A program made the translations under genes and the position numbers. From contig JBFXHX010000003.1 of NCBI GenBank assembly GCA_050176585.1, forward strand, positions 124,001-188,000: DNA of 64,000 nucleotides, written 5' to 3'. Positions 28,319 to 37,812 of the stretch are shown piece by piece. Source of the stretch: CAYYWP01 sp050176585. Lineage in GTDB: Bacteria; Desulfobacterota; Binatia; HRBIN30; CADEER01. The stretch's first letter is position 1; each line of letters starts with the position of its first letter. The notes beneath the pieces are model-generated. The model searched no databases, was not told where the DNA came from, and worked only from the letters and a program-made list of their open reading frames with translations.

Positions 28319-31300
28319 TCACTTGGCCGGCAGGCGCACGATGCGGTTCTCGAGATCGGTGACGACCAACTCATTGCCGTTGCTGTCGTAATCGATCCCC
28401 ATGGCGCGCTTGAACGGCGCTCCCGGTGAGTCGCCGCCGACCACTTCCCCGAGCAGCTTGCCGGTGCGATCGTAGGCGCGCACCGCGTACGCAGTCGGCA
28501 CCGTCACCCAGATGGTGCCGCCCGGGGCGACGGTGATGTGCGGTTCCGAGAACACCTTCTGTTCCCAGCCCTCGACCGGGAAGTAGCCGAGCGACTTGCC
28601 GTCGCGGTCGAAGATCTGGACGCGCGCGTTTCCGTTGTCGGCGACGTAGACGTCACCCGCCTTGTCGACGGCGATTCCGACTGGCTCGGTGAACTGCCCG
28701 ACCTCGGTGCCGAGCCCGCCCCAGGTCAGATCCTCGACCCCGTCCTTGGTGAAGCGGCGGATGCGGTGGTTTCCGGTATCGGCCAGATAGACCTCGCCGC
28801 TCGGCGCAATCGCGATCCCGCGCGGCCCGTAATACTTGTCCGTCCATTCCCGCTTGTAGTCGCCCTCGGGTGAGAAGACCTGCACCCGCTGATTCCAGGT
28901 ATCCGCGACGTAGATCAGCCCGTCGCCGCCGACCGCGACGTCGCCGGGCTGCTTGAACTGCGAGGGCAGGCTGCCGTGCGAGCCCCACTCCTTGAGGAAG
29001 GCGAGGTCGGGGGCGAATTTTTGCACCCGGTCGTTGCCGAAGTCCGCAACGTAGATGTTGCCAGCCGCGTCCACCGCCACTCCGCGCGGTTGGCTGAGCA
29101 CTCCGGGCGCCCCCTGCACGGGAGCTTCGCCGTCCGCTTCCGCGACCTGCGGCACCTCTTCAATGGTGGTGACCGGCACCGCGCCAGCGTACTGCCCTTG
29201 CACGGCGTAGATGGTGACACCCGGGTTCGTATACACCGGCTTCAGCAGATCGCCCCATTCCGCGAAGCGGTTGTGGTTCCCGCCTTGATAGGTGCGCCGC
29301 TCCAGCGGGCCGGTGTAGACGAGGGCGATGTGGTACTTGCGCAGGATCGCCTCCGCGACCTGCTTGCTGTCGGTCGTGTAGAGCGTCTTCAGATCCGCCT
29401 TGCGGCGGTCGATGTCGGGCCAGCGGTGTGCGCGCTGGTGCACGTGGTAATCCCAGCCCAGCACGGTCGGCAGGCCGGTGTTCATCGCGACGCGCGCGTA
29501 CTCCTGGTACGAGGGCCCGTATGCCTCGGCGATGACCGGGATGCCGGCGACGTTGTCGTTCAGCCACTCGTACGCCGCCGCATCCAGCGGCGCATGCTGG
29601 CGCCAATACGCCGTGCCGTCGAGCGTCGGCTCCGGCGTCTGCACGCGATTGGTGCGCACGACTGCCCACACGCCGGACCCCGCGGTGAAGGCGCTCAGCA
29701 CCAGCAAAGCGCAGAACCCGACCTGCCACGCGTGGCGCAGAACCGGACGGCGGATCAGGCCGCGCCATAGCTCGACGACCGCCGCGGCCGAGGCCGCGGC
29801 CAGCAGGAACCACGCCTCCAAGTAGAACTTGAAGATCGTGTTCATGCGGTCCCAGACGTACACCACGTCGGTGCCGGCCGTGATCGCGAAGGCGAAGGAC
29901 AGCATGGCGGCGGCCACGCGTTGCGTGGACGTCAGCGCGGGCTGCACGGCGACCCAGAACGACAACACCGCGAGCAGTGCCGTGCCGAGGCGGAGCGAGC
30001 CGCGAAGCCCGAACGGCAACCACGCCGCGACCGCCGGAATGGACGCGAGCCAGCAGGCAAACACCGTGAGCGCCACGATCCACATGGCCAGCGTGCGCGC
30101 CGCACCGAGCGGGCGCGCCGGTGCCGCCAGCGCGCGCCGCCAGAGCGCGAACACGAACGGCACGGCGATGAACAGGAACAGCCCGAAGATGTGGGCGAAG
30201 TCCCAGAAGTTCGCGAACGATTGCTGCTCCAGCCCCATGTTCCGCGGCGGCGCCGTGAACCCGCGCCAGAACGGCAGAAAGAAGAGGTAGGCGAGTCCGA
30301 CGAGCGCCGCAGTGAGCACCGTGGCCGCCGGTATCGCGACCAATGCCATGAAGCCCAGCACCGCGAGAGCGGCACCGGGTAGCAGCCGGCGCGCCGTTCC
30401 TTCGCCAAACCAGGCCACTAGCGACTGCGGCGGCTCCGGCGTCAGCATGTACAAGCCGAGCAGCGCCGCGGCGGCGATCGCCAGTAGGATGAGCACGGTC
30501 GCGCGCGCGCGCCCGAGCGGCCGGCGCGCCAGCGCGTCGCAGCCGAGCAGGAACGGGAAGAAGAGCACGTAGGTCGGCGAGCTCCAGCCGTTGGTGACCA
30601 TGATCGCGCCGAGCGCGAACGCGAGCAAGACGAACAGCCGCACTGTCCGCACCGCGCCGGGGGCCTCGTTGCGCCGCACCCACCACACGGCCAGTGCCAG
30701 AAAGCTGAGCGAGAACGGCATGACCAGGACGTGCGCGTGCAGGTCGGCGAACAGGAAACTCCAGAACGGATACTCGTTGATGGTGTCCTTGATCACCCGC
30801 GATGTGGCCCAGAAGTAGTCGAAGTTGACGACGCGCCGCTGCAGGACTTCGCGCAACCCGGCGAGATTCCCGATCAGCACGACGAACACCGCCGCGAGCC
30901 ACCCCACGCTCCGCCGGCCACCCACGGCCGCGCCGAGGGCGAAAGCGCCCATCGCCGTCAGCGCCGCGAACAAGGCGATGCCGAGGTTGAAGACGAGCCC
31001 CGGGTGGATGTTGGCCGTCTTGCCGAGCGCCGCGACGACGTAATGCCCGAAGTACGTGTAGTGCAGCGTCGATCCGGAAAACCACGGCTCCGGCGGCGGG
31101 AGGGCGCTGGCGCGCATGAGCGCGTTCAGGAAGGCGAAATCCATCGGCTTCTCGCCCCAGAACACCTCGGGATTGAACGCGCGCACGGCCAGGAAGAACA
31201 GCAACACCCCCCAGAACAGCAGCTCCGTCGGCCACACGTCGCGATCGGCGGCGCCCGCTTCGGGCCGCCGCCACCATGCCCACGCGCCGGCGATGAGCAC

Positions 31301-33244
31301 GGCGGCGAACGTGGCGGCCAGCGTCGTACGCGTGAACGCGGCCTGTCCGTAGCTGGTCAGCACCCACGGGATGTAGGCGAAGACGAGCACGCCGAGAACT
31401 TTGGCCAGCGCGTACACCCCCGGCGCCGGCAGCCAGCGTCGCAAGACGGCAAAGGCGCTGAGCCCGATCAGCTCGACGAGCATCCCGAACCACACGAGGG
31501 CCGGAATGCTGGCGCGAATCGGCCGCGCCGGCTCCGTCGTGCCGCGCGTCTCGTCGGCGCGCGCCAGCAGGAGGTCGGTCCGCGTCAGCTGCCGCGACGG
31601 CCGCCCGTTCATGATCTTTTCGTAGAGCTCCTGCGCCGACAGCCGCGCGGTGTTCTCGAAGATCAGTACCTTCGGATGGTCGTAGACGGTGATCGATTCA
31701 TCGGCGAGCTCGTCGGGGAACTCGAGCCCGAACAGGCCCGGGCGCGAAGCGTGGTCGTAGATCAGCGTGTAGCCGAGGTCACCGGCGAAGAGCTGATAGA
31801 AGTAGTTGTTGGACAGCGGATATTTTTGCGGCGCCATCGTGATGGCGCCGTACAGGCGCTTGGTCTGAAAGGCGATGTAGTCGCCCTTCGACAGCTCTTC
31901 GGCAATCTGCCGCATCTTCTGCGGCGTGTCCGGTTCGTAGTACGGCAGGTCCTTGACCGTGTAGCGGTTCGGGTTGCGGCCCGGAAGCGGCATTGGGAAT
32001 CCCTCGTCCCAATGCTGGGTGAGAATCGTCTTGCCGGCGGGCACGGTGCGGTAGACCCACTCCGATGCGGTCACCACCGTATGCGGCCGCGTGTAGATGG
32101 AGAGGAACGCCAGCGCCGCGAGGCCCGTGGCCACCACCACGGTCCACAGGGCGGCGCGACCGAGCCATGAGCGTTGCGCCACGTGCCACAGCCATGCCGC
32201 GGCCCAGAGGATCATCACCGGATAGATCGGCAGCAAGTAGCGAACGAATTTCACGTCGAAGGCGCCGGTGATCAGGAAGAACGGCAGCACCCACGCGAGC
32301 AGCACGAGGTCCACGGGCGAGCGTTCGCGCACCGCGCTGACGGCCCGCGTCGCCGTCGCCCAGATCGCGACGATGCCGAGCGGCGGCGCCATGCCCCAGA
32401 GCACGAGCTGCCCGAGGTCGTACACGTACTTCGGTACCCCGACGTACTGGTTGGTGTAGGGCAGCAGGCCGGCCTGGCGTACCATCCGGCTCTGCTCCTG
32501 GATGTCGCGATAGTAATTGGCGAAATCGAGTAATGCGTAGGGCTGGCCGACGGCGAAGGCGAGGGCGATGCACGCCACCGCCAGCGCGCCGCGCCCGAGC
32601 ACGCGCAGGAAACCATCCTGCCGCCAACGGATGAGGCAGACCACGCCGAGCGGGGCGAGCAGCGGCAGGGAGCTGAATTTCGTCGCGACCGCGAAACCGA
32701 TCGCCAGACCGGCGAAGATGTAATCGCGCGTCCATCCGCGTCGTACGGCGCCGACGAGAAAATAGAGCGCCAGCGTGACCAGGAACGTGAGGAACACGTC
32801 GGTCGTGCCGTAGTGCGAGTTCTGGATGTGCAGCACGGAGGCGGCGAGCAGAAATCCGGCCAGCAGGCCGACGCTCGGGTTGTACAATCGGGCGCCGAGG
32901 ACCACGAGCAGCAAGACGGTGAGCGTCCCGACGACGCCGCTCACCGCGCGTCCGGTCATCATGACGCCGTCGTATCCGCCCGCGCTCTGGTCGATGAGGC
33001 TCAAGGCGCTGCTGACGCTGCGGACGACGTACAGCGGGAACGAGCCGTAGGCGAAGAAGTGCGGGTTCAGCTGCAGTGGGCGGAACGACAGCTCCTCGAT
33101 CGCGAACGCAATGCGCCGCTCATCGGGGTGGAAGAAGTGGCGGTCGTCGAAGTCGAGCCCCACCAGCCGCACCCCGGCAGCGAACACCAGCAGCGCGACC
33201 AGCCACACGCGCAGGCGGCGAGGGGGGCGGGCGAGATCACTCAT
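28319..33244 (-). CDS. Triple fusion: GT39-like + DUF2298 membrane domains + six-bladed NHL propeller
   Basis: The protein has 1641 residues. Residues 1-550 are a GT39-type unit with the acidic loop FHPDERRIAFAIEEL near residue 40. Residues 600-1350 are a DUF2298 (Chlor_Arch_YYY) unit with hallmarks WGEKPMDFAFLNALMRAS, TLHYTYFGHYVVAALG, DTINEYPFWSFLFADLHAHV and, late, NTGLPTVLGWDYHVHQ. Residues 1385-1641 form six NHL blades such as RGVAVDAAGNIYVADFG and VGIAVDKAGDVYVADNG. DUF2298 proteins have the outline of membrane glycosyltransferases but no proven reaction. The start is ATG at 33244. The gene is last in a minus-strand run with a methyltransferase, a GT4 and a second DUF2298 gene. Two membrane transferase units in one chain suggest successive sugar additions to a common acceptor, which is inference. 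Confidence 0.85.
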   Translation of the reverse strand: MSDLARPPRRLRVWLVALLVFAAGVRLVGLDFDDRHFFHPDERRIAFAIEELSFRPLQLNPHFFAYGSFPLYVVRSVSSALSLIDQSAGGYDGVMMTGRAVSGVVGTLTVLLLVVLGARLYNPSVGLLAGFLLAASVLHIQNSHYGTTDVFLTFLVTLALYFLVGAVRRGWTRDYIFAGLAIGFAVATKFSSLPLLAPLGVVCLIRWRQDGFLRVLGRGALAVACIALAFAVGQPYALLDFANYYRDIQEQSRMVRQAGLLPYTNQYVGVPKYVYDLGQLVLWGMAPPLGIVAIWATATRAVSAVRERSPVDLVLLAWVLPFFLITGAFDVKFVRYLLPIYPVMILWAAAWLWHVAQRSWLGRAALWTVVVATGLAALAFLSIYTRPHTVVTASEWVYRTVPAGKTILTQHWDEGFPMPLPGRNPNRYTVKDLPYYEPDTPQKMRQIAEELSKGDYIAFQTKRLYGAITMAPQKYPLSNNYFYQLFAGDLGYTLIYDHASRPGLFGLEFPDELADESITVYDHPKVLIFENTARLSAQELYEKIMNGRPSRQLTRTDLLLARADETRGTTEPARPIRASIPALVWFGMLVELIGLSAFAVLRRWLPAPGVYALAKVLGVLVFAYIPWVLTSYGQAAFTRTTLAATFAAVLIAGAWAWWRRPEAGAADRDVWPTELLFWGVLLFFLAVRAFNPEVFWGEKPMDFAFLNALMRASALPPPEPWFSGSTLHYTYFGHYVVAALGKTANIHPGLVFNLGIALFAALTAMGAFALGAAVGGRRSVGWLAAVFVVLIGNLAGLREVLQRRVVNFDYFWATSRVIKDTINEYPFWSFLFADLHAHVLVMPFSLSFLALAVWWVRRNEAPGAVRTVRLFVLLAFALGAIMVTNGWSSPTYVLFFPFLLGCDALARRPLGRARATVLILLAIAAAALLGLYMLTPEPPQSLVAWFGEGTARRLLPGAALAVLGFMALVAIPAATVLTAALVGLAYLFFLPFWRGFTAPPRNMGLEQQSFANFWDFAHIFGLFLFIAVPFVFALWRRALAAPARPLGAARTLAMWIVALTVFACWLASIPAVAAWLPFGLRGSLRLGTALLAVLSFWVAVQPALTSTQRVAAAMLSFAFAITAGTDVVYVWDRMNTIFKFYLEAWFLLAAASAAAVVELWRGLIRRPVLRHAWQVGFCALLVLSAFTAGSGVWAVVRTNRVQTPEPTLDGTAYWRQHAPLDAAAYEWLNDNVAGIPVIAEAYGPSYQEYARVAMNTGLPTVLGWDYHVHQRAHRWPDIDRRKADLKTLYTTDSKQVAEAILRKYHIALVYTGPLERRTYQGGNHNRFAEWGDLLKPVYTNPGVTIYAVQGQYAGAVPVTTIEEVPQVAEADGEAPVQGAPGVLSQPRGVAVDAAGNIYVADFGNDRVQKFAPDLAFLKEWGSHGSLPSQFKQPGDVAVGGDGLIYVADTWNQRVQVFSPEGDYKREWTDKYYGPRGIAIAPSGEVYLADTGNHRIRRFTKDGVEDLTWGGLGTEVGQFTEPVGIAVDKAGDVYVADNGNARVQIFDRDGKSLGYFPVEGWEQKVFSEPHITVAPGGTIWVTVPTAYAVRAYDRTGKLLGEVVGGDSPGAPFKRAMGIDYDSNGNELVVTDLENRIVRLPAK

Positions 33245-33361
33245 GGCGAAGGCGGATAAAGCGCCCGCTTATACGGATCAACGGGGCGAGGCAATTCTGC
33301 GGCGCGATGCCGCCGCGGCAGAGATCGCGGCGTGGATGCACCGTCGCCCGTGCCGGGCTCC

Positions 33362-34084
33362 CTACAGCGGCGGCGCGGAGGAGTGGTCCGGCCGCTCGGC
33401 GGCGACGATCAGGCATTCGCCCAGGTAATCGGGCAGGAAAGGCCGGCGCAGCGGCAGGGCGATCTGCACGCCCGCTGGGGCGCCAAATAGCACGCGCTGT
33501 ACGCCGACCGGCAGCAACGGTACATACGGCGGATCCCAGAGGCCGTCGCCGCGCACCCAGAGGACGCGGAGTCCCGACCGGCGCGCAATCGTGAGCCACT
33601 CGCCGCGGCTGAGCACACTCACGTGGGTTGGATCGCGGTAGGCGAACCAGTGCCGCCGCTTCAGCCGGTGTCCGATCCCGCCCGGATTCGGAACGACGAA
33701 CAGCAGCACGCCCCCGGGCGCCAGGCGCCGCGCGAGCCCTTCGATGACTGGGCGCGGATGGCTGAGATGCTCCAACGTGTGCAGGGCGACGATCGCCTGG
33801 AAGTGCCCGGGCGGCAGCGATTCCCATTCCTCGAGCACGACGGCGTCGGGAGCCGTCAACCGGCATGCGCTGCGCGCCTCTGGCGAAGCGTCGTATCCGT
33901 AGGCTTCGAAATGCTCGCTCAGGCGGCGCAGCAGGTGTCCGGTGCCGCAGCCGAAATCGAGCAGCCGTCCGCCCGCGGGGCGCAGCCGGCGCAGCAGCCG
34001 CGCATAGAACCAGAGCGCGACGCGATCGCCGGCGAGACCGTGCCGCGCGTAGTACTGCTCGGTGTATGGCGTCTTGCTCGACAT
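33362..34084 (-). CDS. Class I SAM-dependent methyltransferase
   Basis: The protein has about 240 residues. It opens with TPYTEQYYARHGLAG, typical of sugar- and lipid-modifying methyltransferases. Motif I is RLLDFGCGTGHLLRRL, and IVALHTLEHLSHP and GGVLLFVVPNPGG are the later core strands. There is no membrane segment. ATG at 34084 is chosen; ATG at 34111 adds nine residues. It lies 92 bp after the GT4 gene and 117 bp before the triple-fusion gene on the same strand. It may methylate the glycan or its carrier. The substrate is not identifiable. Confidence 0.83.
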   Translation of the reverse strand: MSSKTPYTEQYYARHGLAGDRVALWFYARLLRRLRPAGGRLLDFGCGTGHLLRRLSEHFEAYGYDASPEARSACRLTAPDAVVLEEWESLPPGHFQAIVALHTLEHLSHPRPVIEGLARRLAPGGVLLFVVPNPGGIGHRLKRRHWFAYRDPTHVSVLSRGEWLTIARRSGLRVLWVRGDGLWDPPYVPLLPVGVQRVLFGAPAGVQIALPLRRPFLPDYLGECLIVAAERPDHSSAPPL

Positions 34085-34176
34085 GCGTGCAGGCGTGGTG
34101 ACCGGCTCCACGAGTCAGCACATACCGGCGCGCAGACGCCGATGCCGTGCGCAGCCGCGTGCCACCCCCTGCCGAC

Positions 34177-35319
34177 TCATCGCACTGCCTCGAACAGCGC
34201 CTCATACTGCCGCAATGCTTCGTCCAAGTCGAAGGCCGCCAGCACCGCCGCGCGCGGGCGCTGATACTGCGCGCGATTGCGGATGACCTCGACCAGCGCG
34301 GTCGAGAGCGCGGCCGGATCGCGGCGCGGCACGGTGCGCCCCATCCCGGTGCGGCGCACCGCTTCGCGAACGCCGGGCAAATCGGTTGCGACCACCGGCG
34401 TGCCCGACAGCATCGCCTCGACCTGCACCATCCCGAACGCTTCGGTAGAGTTGAGGCTGGTCACGGCCAGCACGTCGCACGCGGCGAAGAAGCTCGCCAT
34501 GGCCTCCATGGGCAGGACGTCGAGGAAGACGAGGCGATCGCGGTGCCGCTCGAGCAGGGGCGCGAGGTGCTGCCAGTACGCCTCCTCCCCTACGGTGTCC
34601 TTGTACGCGCCGGTGAAGGCAATGCGCGCCTCTGGGATCTCGGCCAGCACCGCCGGCAGCGCCTCGAGGAGGTATTCCACGCCCTTTTCCGCGGCGAAGC
34701 GGGCGGCGAAACCAATGGTCGGGCTCTCGCCCAAGCCCCAGCGCGCTCGCAACGCGGCGGCGGCGGCCGGATCGGGCGCCGGGAGTTCGACGAGCGGCGG
34801 GATGGGGCGGAGCTTGGACATGTTCGCGGCGAGGAAGGGCGAGTGGCGCGCATAGTCGTCGCTGGTGACGACGATGGCGTCCGCGGCGGCGGCGGCGAGG
34901 CCGTTGAGCGGGCCGAGGCTGCGTTCGACCAGCCGATTGAACCGCCCGGGCGGCATGCGCAGGTCGCAGTGATAGGTGAGCACCACCCCGCGGCGCCGCC
35001 AGCGCCCGAGCCAGGCGAGCAACGCCGCTTCGAACTGCGGCATGTGCACGTTCACCACGTCGGCTTCGCGGAGCGCGGCCAGCGCGTAGGAGGCGAAGCG
35101 CGGCATAATCACGCCCTTGCTGACCTTCAGCGCCACGGGGACCCGTATGACTGTGACGCCGTCGTTGACCTCCTGCGCCGCCAGCGCGGGCCCGAACCGC
35201 GAGGTCAGCACGGTTACCGCATGGCCGCGCCGCGCCAGCCCGCGCGCCAGCCGCTCGGTGTAGATCGTCAGGCCGCTGATGTGCGGCCGGTAGTACGTCA
35301 GCGCGATGAGGATTCGCAT
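34177..35319 (-). CDS. Family 4 glycosyltransferase (GT-B)
   Basis: The protein has 380 residues. It opens MRILIALTYYRPHISGLTIY, the GT4 acceptor-side glycine loop. The donor domain contains TIGFAARFAAEKGVEYLLE and an E-x7-E in TEAFGMVQVEAMLSGTP near residues 290-305. It is a soluble cytoplasmic enzyme. ATG at 35319 starts at the first strand. It sits in a minus-strand group between a DUF2298 gene and a methyltransferase gene. It is the second GT4 in the island and is clearly diverged from the one at 27016, so it probably makes a different linkage. Confidence 0.88.
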   Translation of the reverse strand: MRILIALTYYRPHISGLTIYTERLARGLARRGHAVTVLTSRFGPALAAQEVNDGVTVIRVPVALKVSKGVIMPRFASYALAALREADVVNVHMPQFEAALLAWLGRWRRRGVVLTYHCDLRMPPGRFNRLVERSLGPLNGLAAAAADAIVVTSDDYARHSPFLAANMSKLRPIPPLVELPAPDPAAAAALRARWGLGESPTIGFAARFAAEKGVEYLLEALPAVLAEIPEARIAFTGAYKDTVGEEAYWQHLAPLLERHRDRLVFLDVLPMEAMASFFAACDVLAVTSLNSTEAFGMVQVEAMLSGTPVVATDLPGVREAVRRTGMGRTVPRRDPAALSTALVEVIRNRAQYQRPRAAVLAAFDLDEALRQYEALFEAVR

Positions 35320-35432
35320 CGGAAGCGGGAAGTGGGTCGAGATTCGGCAGAGGGCCAGAGCTTCGGGGTCAGCCCGGTCTGTCCGCGGGCGGCGATGACG
35401 CGGCGGCGCCCTAATCCCTCGCCGCTAACGCA

Positions 35433-37592
35433 CTATCCCCCTGCCCCTGACCCGCTCTGCCGGTCATAGACGATGGTCTGGCCGCTGCGAAACGCGACCG
35501 GCAGGCTGGCGAACTTCTGCACGCCGGCGCGGTGATCCTCGTGCTCGAGATCGCCGACCACGATGTAGCGCACGCCGTAGCGGTCGAGCAGCGGCCGCAC
35601 TTCTTCGAGCGTCGGAGCATTGTAGATGCGCAGCACGTCGTCGCGCCGCGCCATCACGTCGCGATCGTGCCCGCGCCACAGTCCCTCGTGGTTCGCCCAG
35701 CCCAGCACCGTGGGCAAGCCGGTGTTCGCGGCGAAGCGCGCGTAGTACGAGTAGGGATTGCCCGTGGTCTCGAGGATGACCGAGCCGTCGGGTACGGCCT
35801 CGCGCATCCACTCGATCGCCGCGTAGTCGCCGGGGTGCTCGCGCTGGAGATAGGCGTTGCCATCGAGGGTTTTCCATGGCGAGTTGATGCGGTCGAGCGT
35901 GATGCCGAGCGGATAGCACGCCGCCATCGCCACCAGCACCGCCGTCGCCGCGGCGATCGCGCGCGGGGCCGGCGCCCAACGCCAGTGGCGCGCGAGCAGG
36001 CGGTCCAGGGACCACGGCATGGCGATGGCGAGGATGGTCCAGGCTTGAAAGTACAGCTTGAATACCGTGTTCATGCGGTACAGCTTCTCGCCGTACGAGT
36101 CCTTCAGGAACACGAGCTCGCAGGCGAGTAGCGCCGCGCCGCCGGCGGCGATCAGCAAGTAGCCTTTTCGCTCGCTCGGGTCATCGCCGGCATAGGCGAG
36201 CGCGAGCGCGCCGCCGACCAACAGCGCCAGCAGCGGCAGCACGGCATTGCCGGCGATCGCCGCCAGCACGATGGCGAGCCCGGCCATGGCCAGCCCGAGG
36301 TGTCGCCCCTCGCCGGTGCTCGGCAGCAGTGGCGCCGCGCGCACCGCGACCAGCAGCGCCGGGGGGAAGAGGAGCAAGCCGAAGACCGTGAGGAACTCGC
36401 GCAAAGAGGTGGTGGCGATCGTGAAGCACGCCGACCCGATGCATGGTTCGCCGGGTCCCGGGCGCACCAGCGGCGGCACGAACTGGAGATAGAACGGCAG
36501 GAACAGCACGTAGATGCCGATCAACATGCCGACCAACCGCAGCGCGAGCTGCAGCCGCGCGCGCGAGAACAAGGGCCGCAGCGGTATCGCGCGTCCGGCC
36601 AACAGCGCGACCAGGAGCGCCCCCATCGGCAGCTCCCAGTTGCTGATCGCCACCATCGTGCCGAGCACGAACGTGACCACCGCCCACGGCAGGAACGTGC
36701 GCCACGGCCCCTGCGGCACGTCCGGCTGGCGTGACGGGAAGAGGCGTTCGTCGAGCAGCACCGCGATCAATAGAATCCCGACCGGCAGGGCCATGAAGTG
36801 CGGGTGCAGGTCGCCGTGGATGGTCGAGAAGAACGGAAATTCGTTGATCGTATCGCCGTCCGCCACCACGCGGGAGGAACGCCAGTAATCCATCCCCCGC
36901 AGCGTGCCCTTCTCGAGGAACTGCCACGCGCCGTCCAGATTGCCGAGAATAGCCGACAGGGCGCCGCCGAGCAGTGCCAGGCCCCACCGGCCCACCCATC
37001 CCAGCACCACCGCGGCGGTGTGGGCGAAGGCGAGCCCGCCCACGGTCGCGACGCAGAAGTTGTAGCTCACCGTCTCCGGCAGCGGCGCCAATCGCATCAG
37101 GTTGGCGAATATCAGGTAGCCGAAATAGTAGTAGTTGATTGTCTCGCCGCTCATCCAGGGATCGCGTGGCGGCATGGCGTCCGCGCGCACCAGCGAGTTG
37201 ATGAACGCGAAGTCCATGTACTTCTCGGCGCCGAAGATGTCCGGCGCGAGCCAGCGCTGGAAGACGAAGAACAGGAAGCCGATCGTCCACAGGGCATCGG
37301 CGCGCACGACTTGTGCCCACCCGCCGCCGCGTAACCACGCGGCGATGGCCGCCCGTTGCGCGAACGCGAGCGCGCCGCTGGCGGCGATCAGAAGGGCGAG
37401 CGCCACCGCCAGCGCGGTGCCGTACGGCATCACAAACCCGAGCAGCCAGGCCACGTAGCTCACTGCGATCAGCCCGACGAGCCTGCCGAACGGGTATCCG
37501 TGCGCATTGGCGCGCGAGAAGAGCGGGAACGTTAGCGGCAAGGCGAGCACCGCCAAGGCTTGGAGCATCAACCACCAGACCAGCACCGCCAT
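35433..37592 (-). CDS. DUF2298 (YYY-type) polytopic membrane protein
   Basis: The protein has 719 residues. The DUF2298 core is explicit: GAEKYMDFAFINSLVRAD, TINYYYFGYLIFANLM, GDTINEFPFFSTIHGDLHPH and, in the C-terminal soluble part, NTGLPTVLGWANHEGLWR. Each block has a counterpart in the central region of the 1641-residue protein encoded downstream, but this copy lacks the GT39 and propeller parts. About twelve hydrophobic segments are expected. ATG at 37592 begins right at the first membrane helix. The C-terminal domain (about residues 590-719) is probably extracytoplasmic. The reaction is unknown. Resemblance to GT-C enzymes and the cluster context suggest a sugar transferase on lipid-linked donors. 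Confidence 0.85.
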   Translation of the reverse strand: MAVLVWWLMLQALAVLALPLTFPLFSRANAHGYPFGRLVGLIAVSYVAWLLGFVMPYGTALAVALALLIAASGALAFAQRAAIAAWLRGGGWAQVVRADALWTIGFLFFVFQRWLAPDIFGAEKYMDFAFINSLVRADAMPPRDPWMSGETINYYYFGYLIFANLMRLAPLPETVSYNFCVATVGGLAFAHTAAVVLGWVGRWGLALLGGALSAILGNLDGAWQFLEKGTLRGMDYWRSSRVVADGDTINEFPFFSTIHGDLHPHFMALPVGILLIAVLLDERLFPSRQPDVPQGPWRTFLPWAVVTFVLGTMVAISNWELPMGALLVALLAGRAIPLRPLFSRARLQLALRLVGMLIGIYVLFLPFYLQFVPPLVRPGPGEPCIGSACFTIATTSLREFLTVFGLLLFPPALLVAVRAAPLLPSTGEGRHLGLAMAGLAIVLAAIAGNAVLPLLALLVGGALALAYAGDDPSERKGYLLIAAGGAALLACELVFLKDSYGEKLYRMNTVFKLYFQAWTILAIAMPWSLDRLLARHWRWAPAPRAIAAATAVLVAMAACYPLGITLDRINSPWKTLDGNAYLQREHPGDYAAIEWMREAVPDGSVILETTGNPYSYYARFAANTGLPTVLGWANHEGLWRGHDRDVMARRDDVLRIYNAPTLEEVRPLLDRYGVRYIVVGDLEHEDHRAGVQKFASLPVAFRSGQTIVYDRQSGSGAGG

Positions 37593-37812
37593 CGCGGCGC
37601 AGCCATATCAGGAGTTCCGGTTGGGCAGCCAGGCCCTCCGGGCGCATCGGTGCTCCGGAGCGAGCGACGGGCATTCGGCGCCAGCCGAGCCGCGCGCCAG
37701 TGGCATCAGGGTATTGCGCCCCCGTGCGCTGCGCGAACGGCTTGCGCCGAAGTGCCCCGTGGCAATGGGAGCTCTAGCAACGGCGCGAGCGTTCCGTTAG
37801 CACTGCCGAGCG

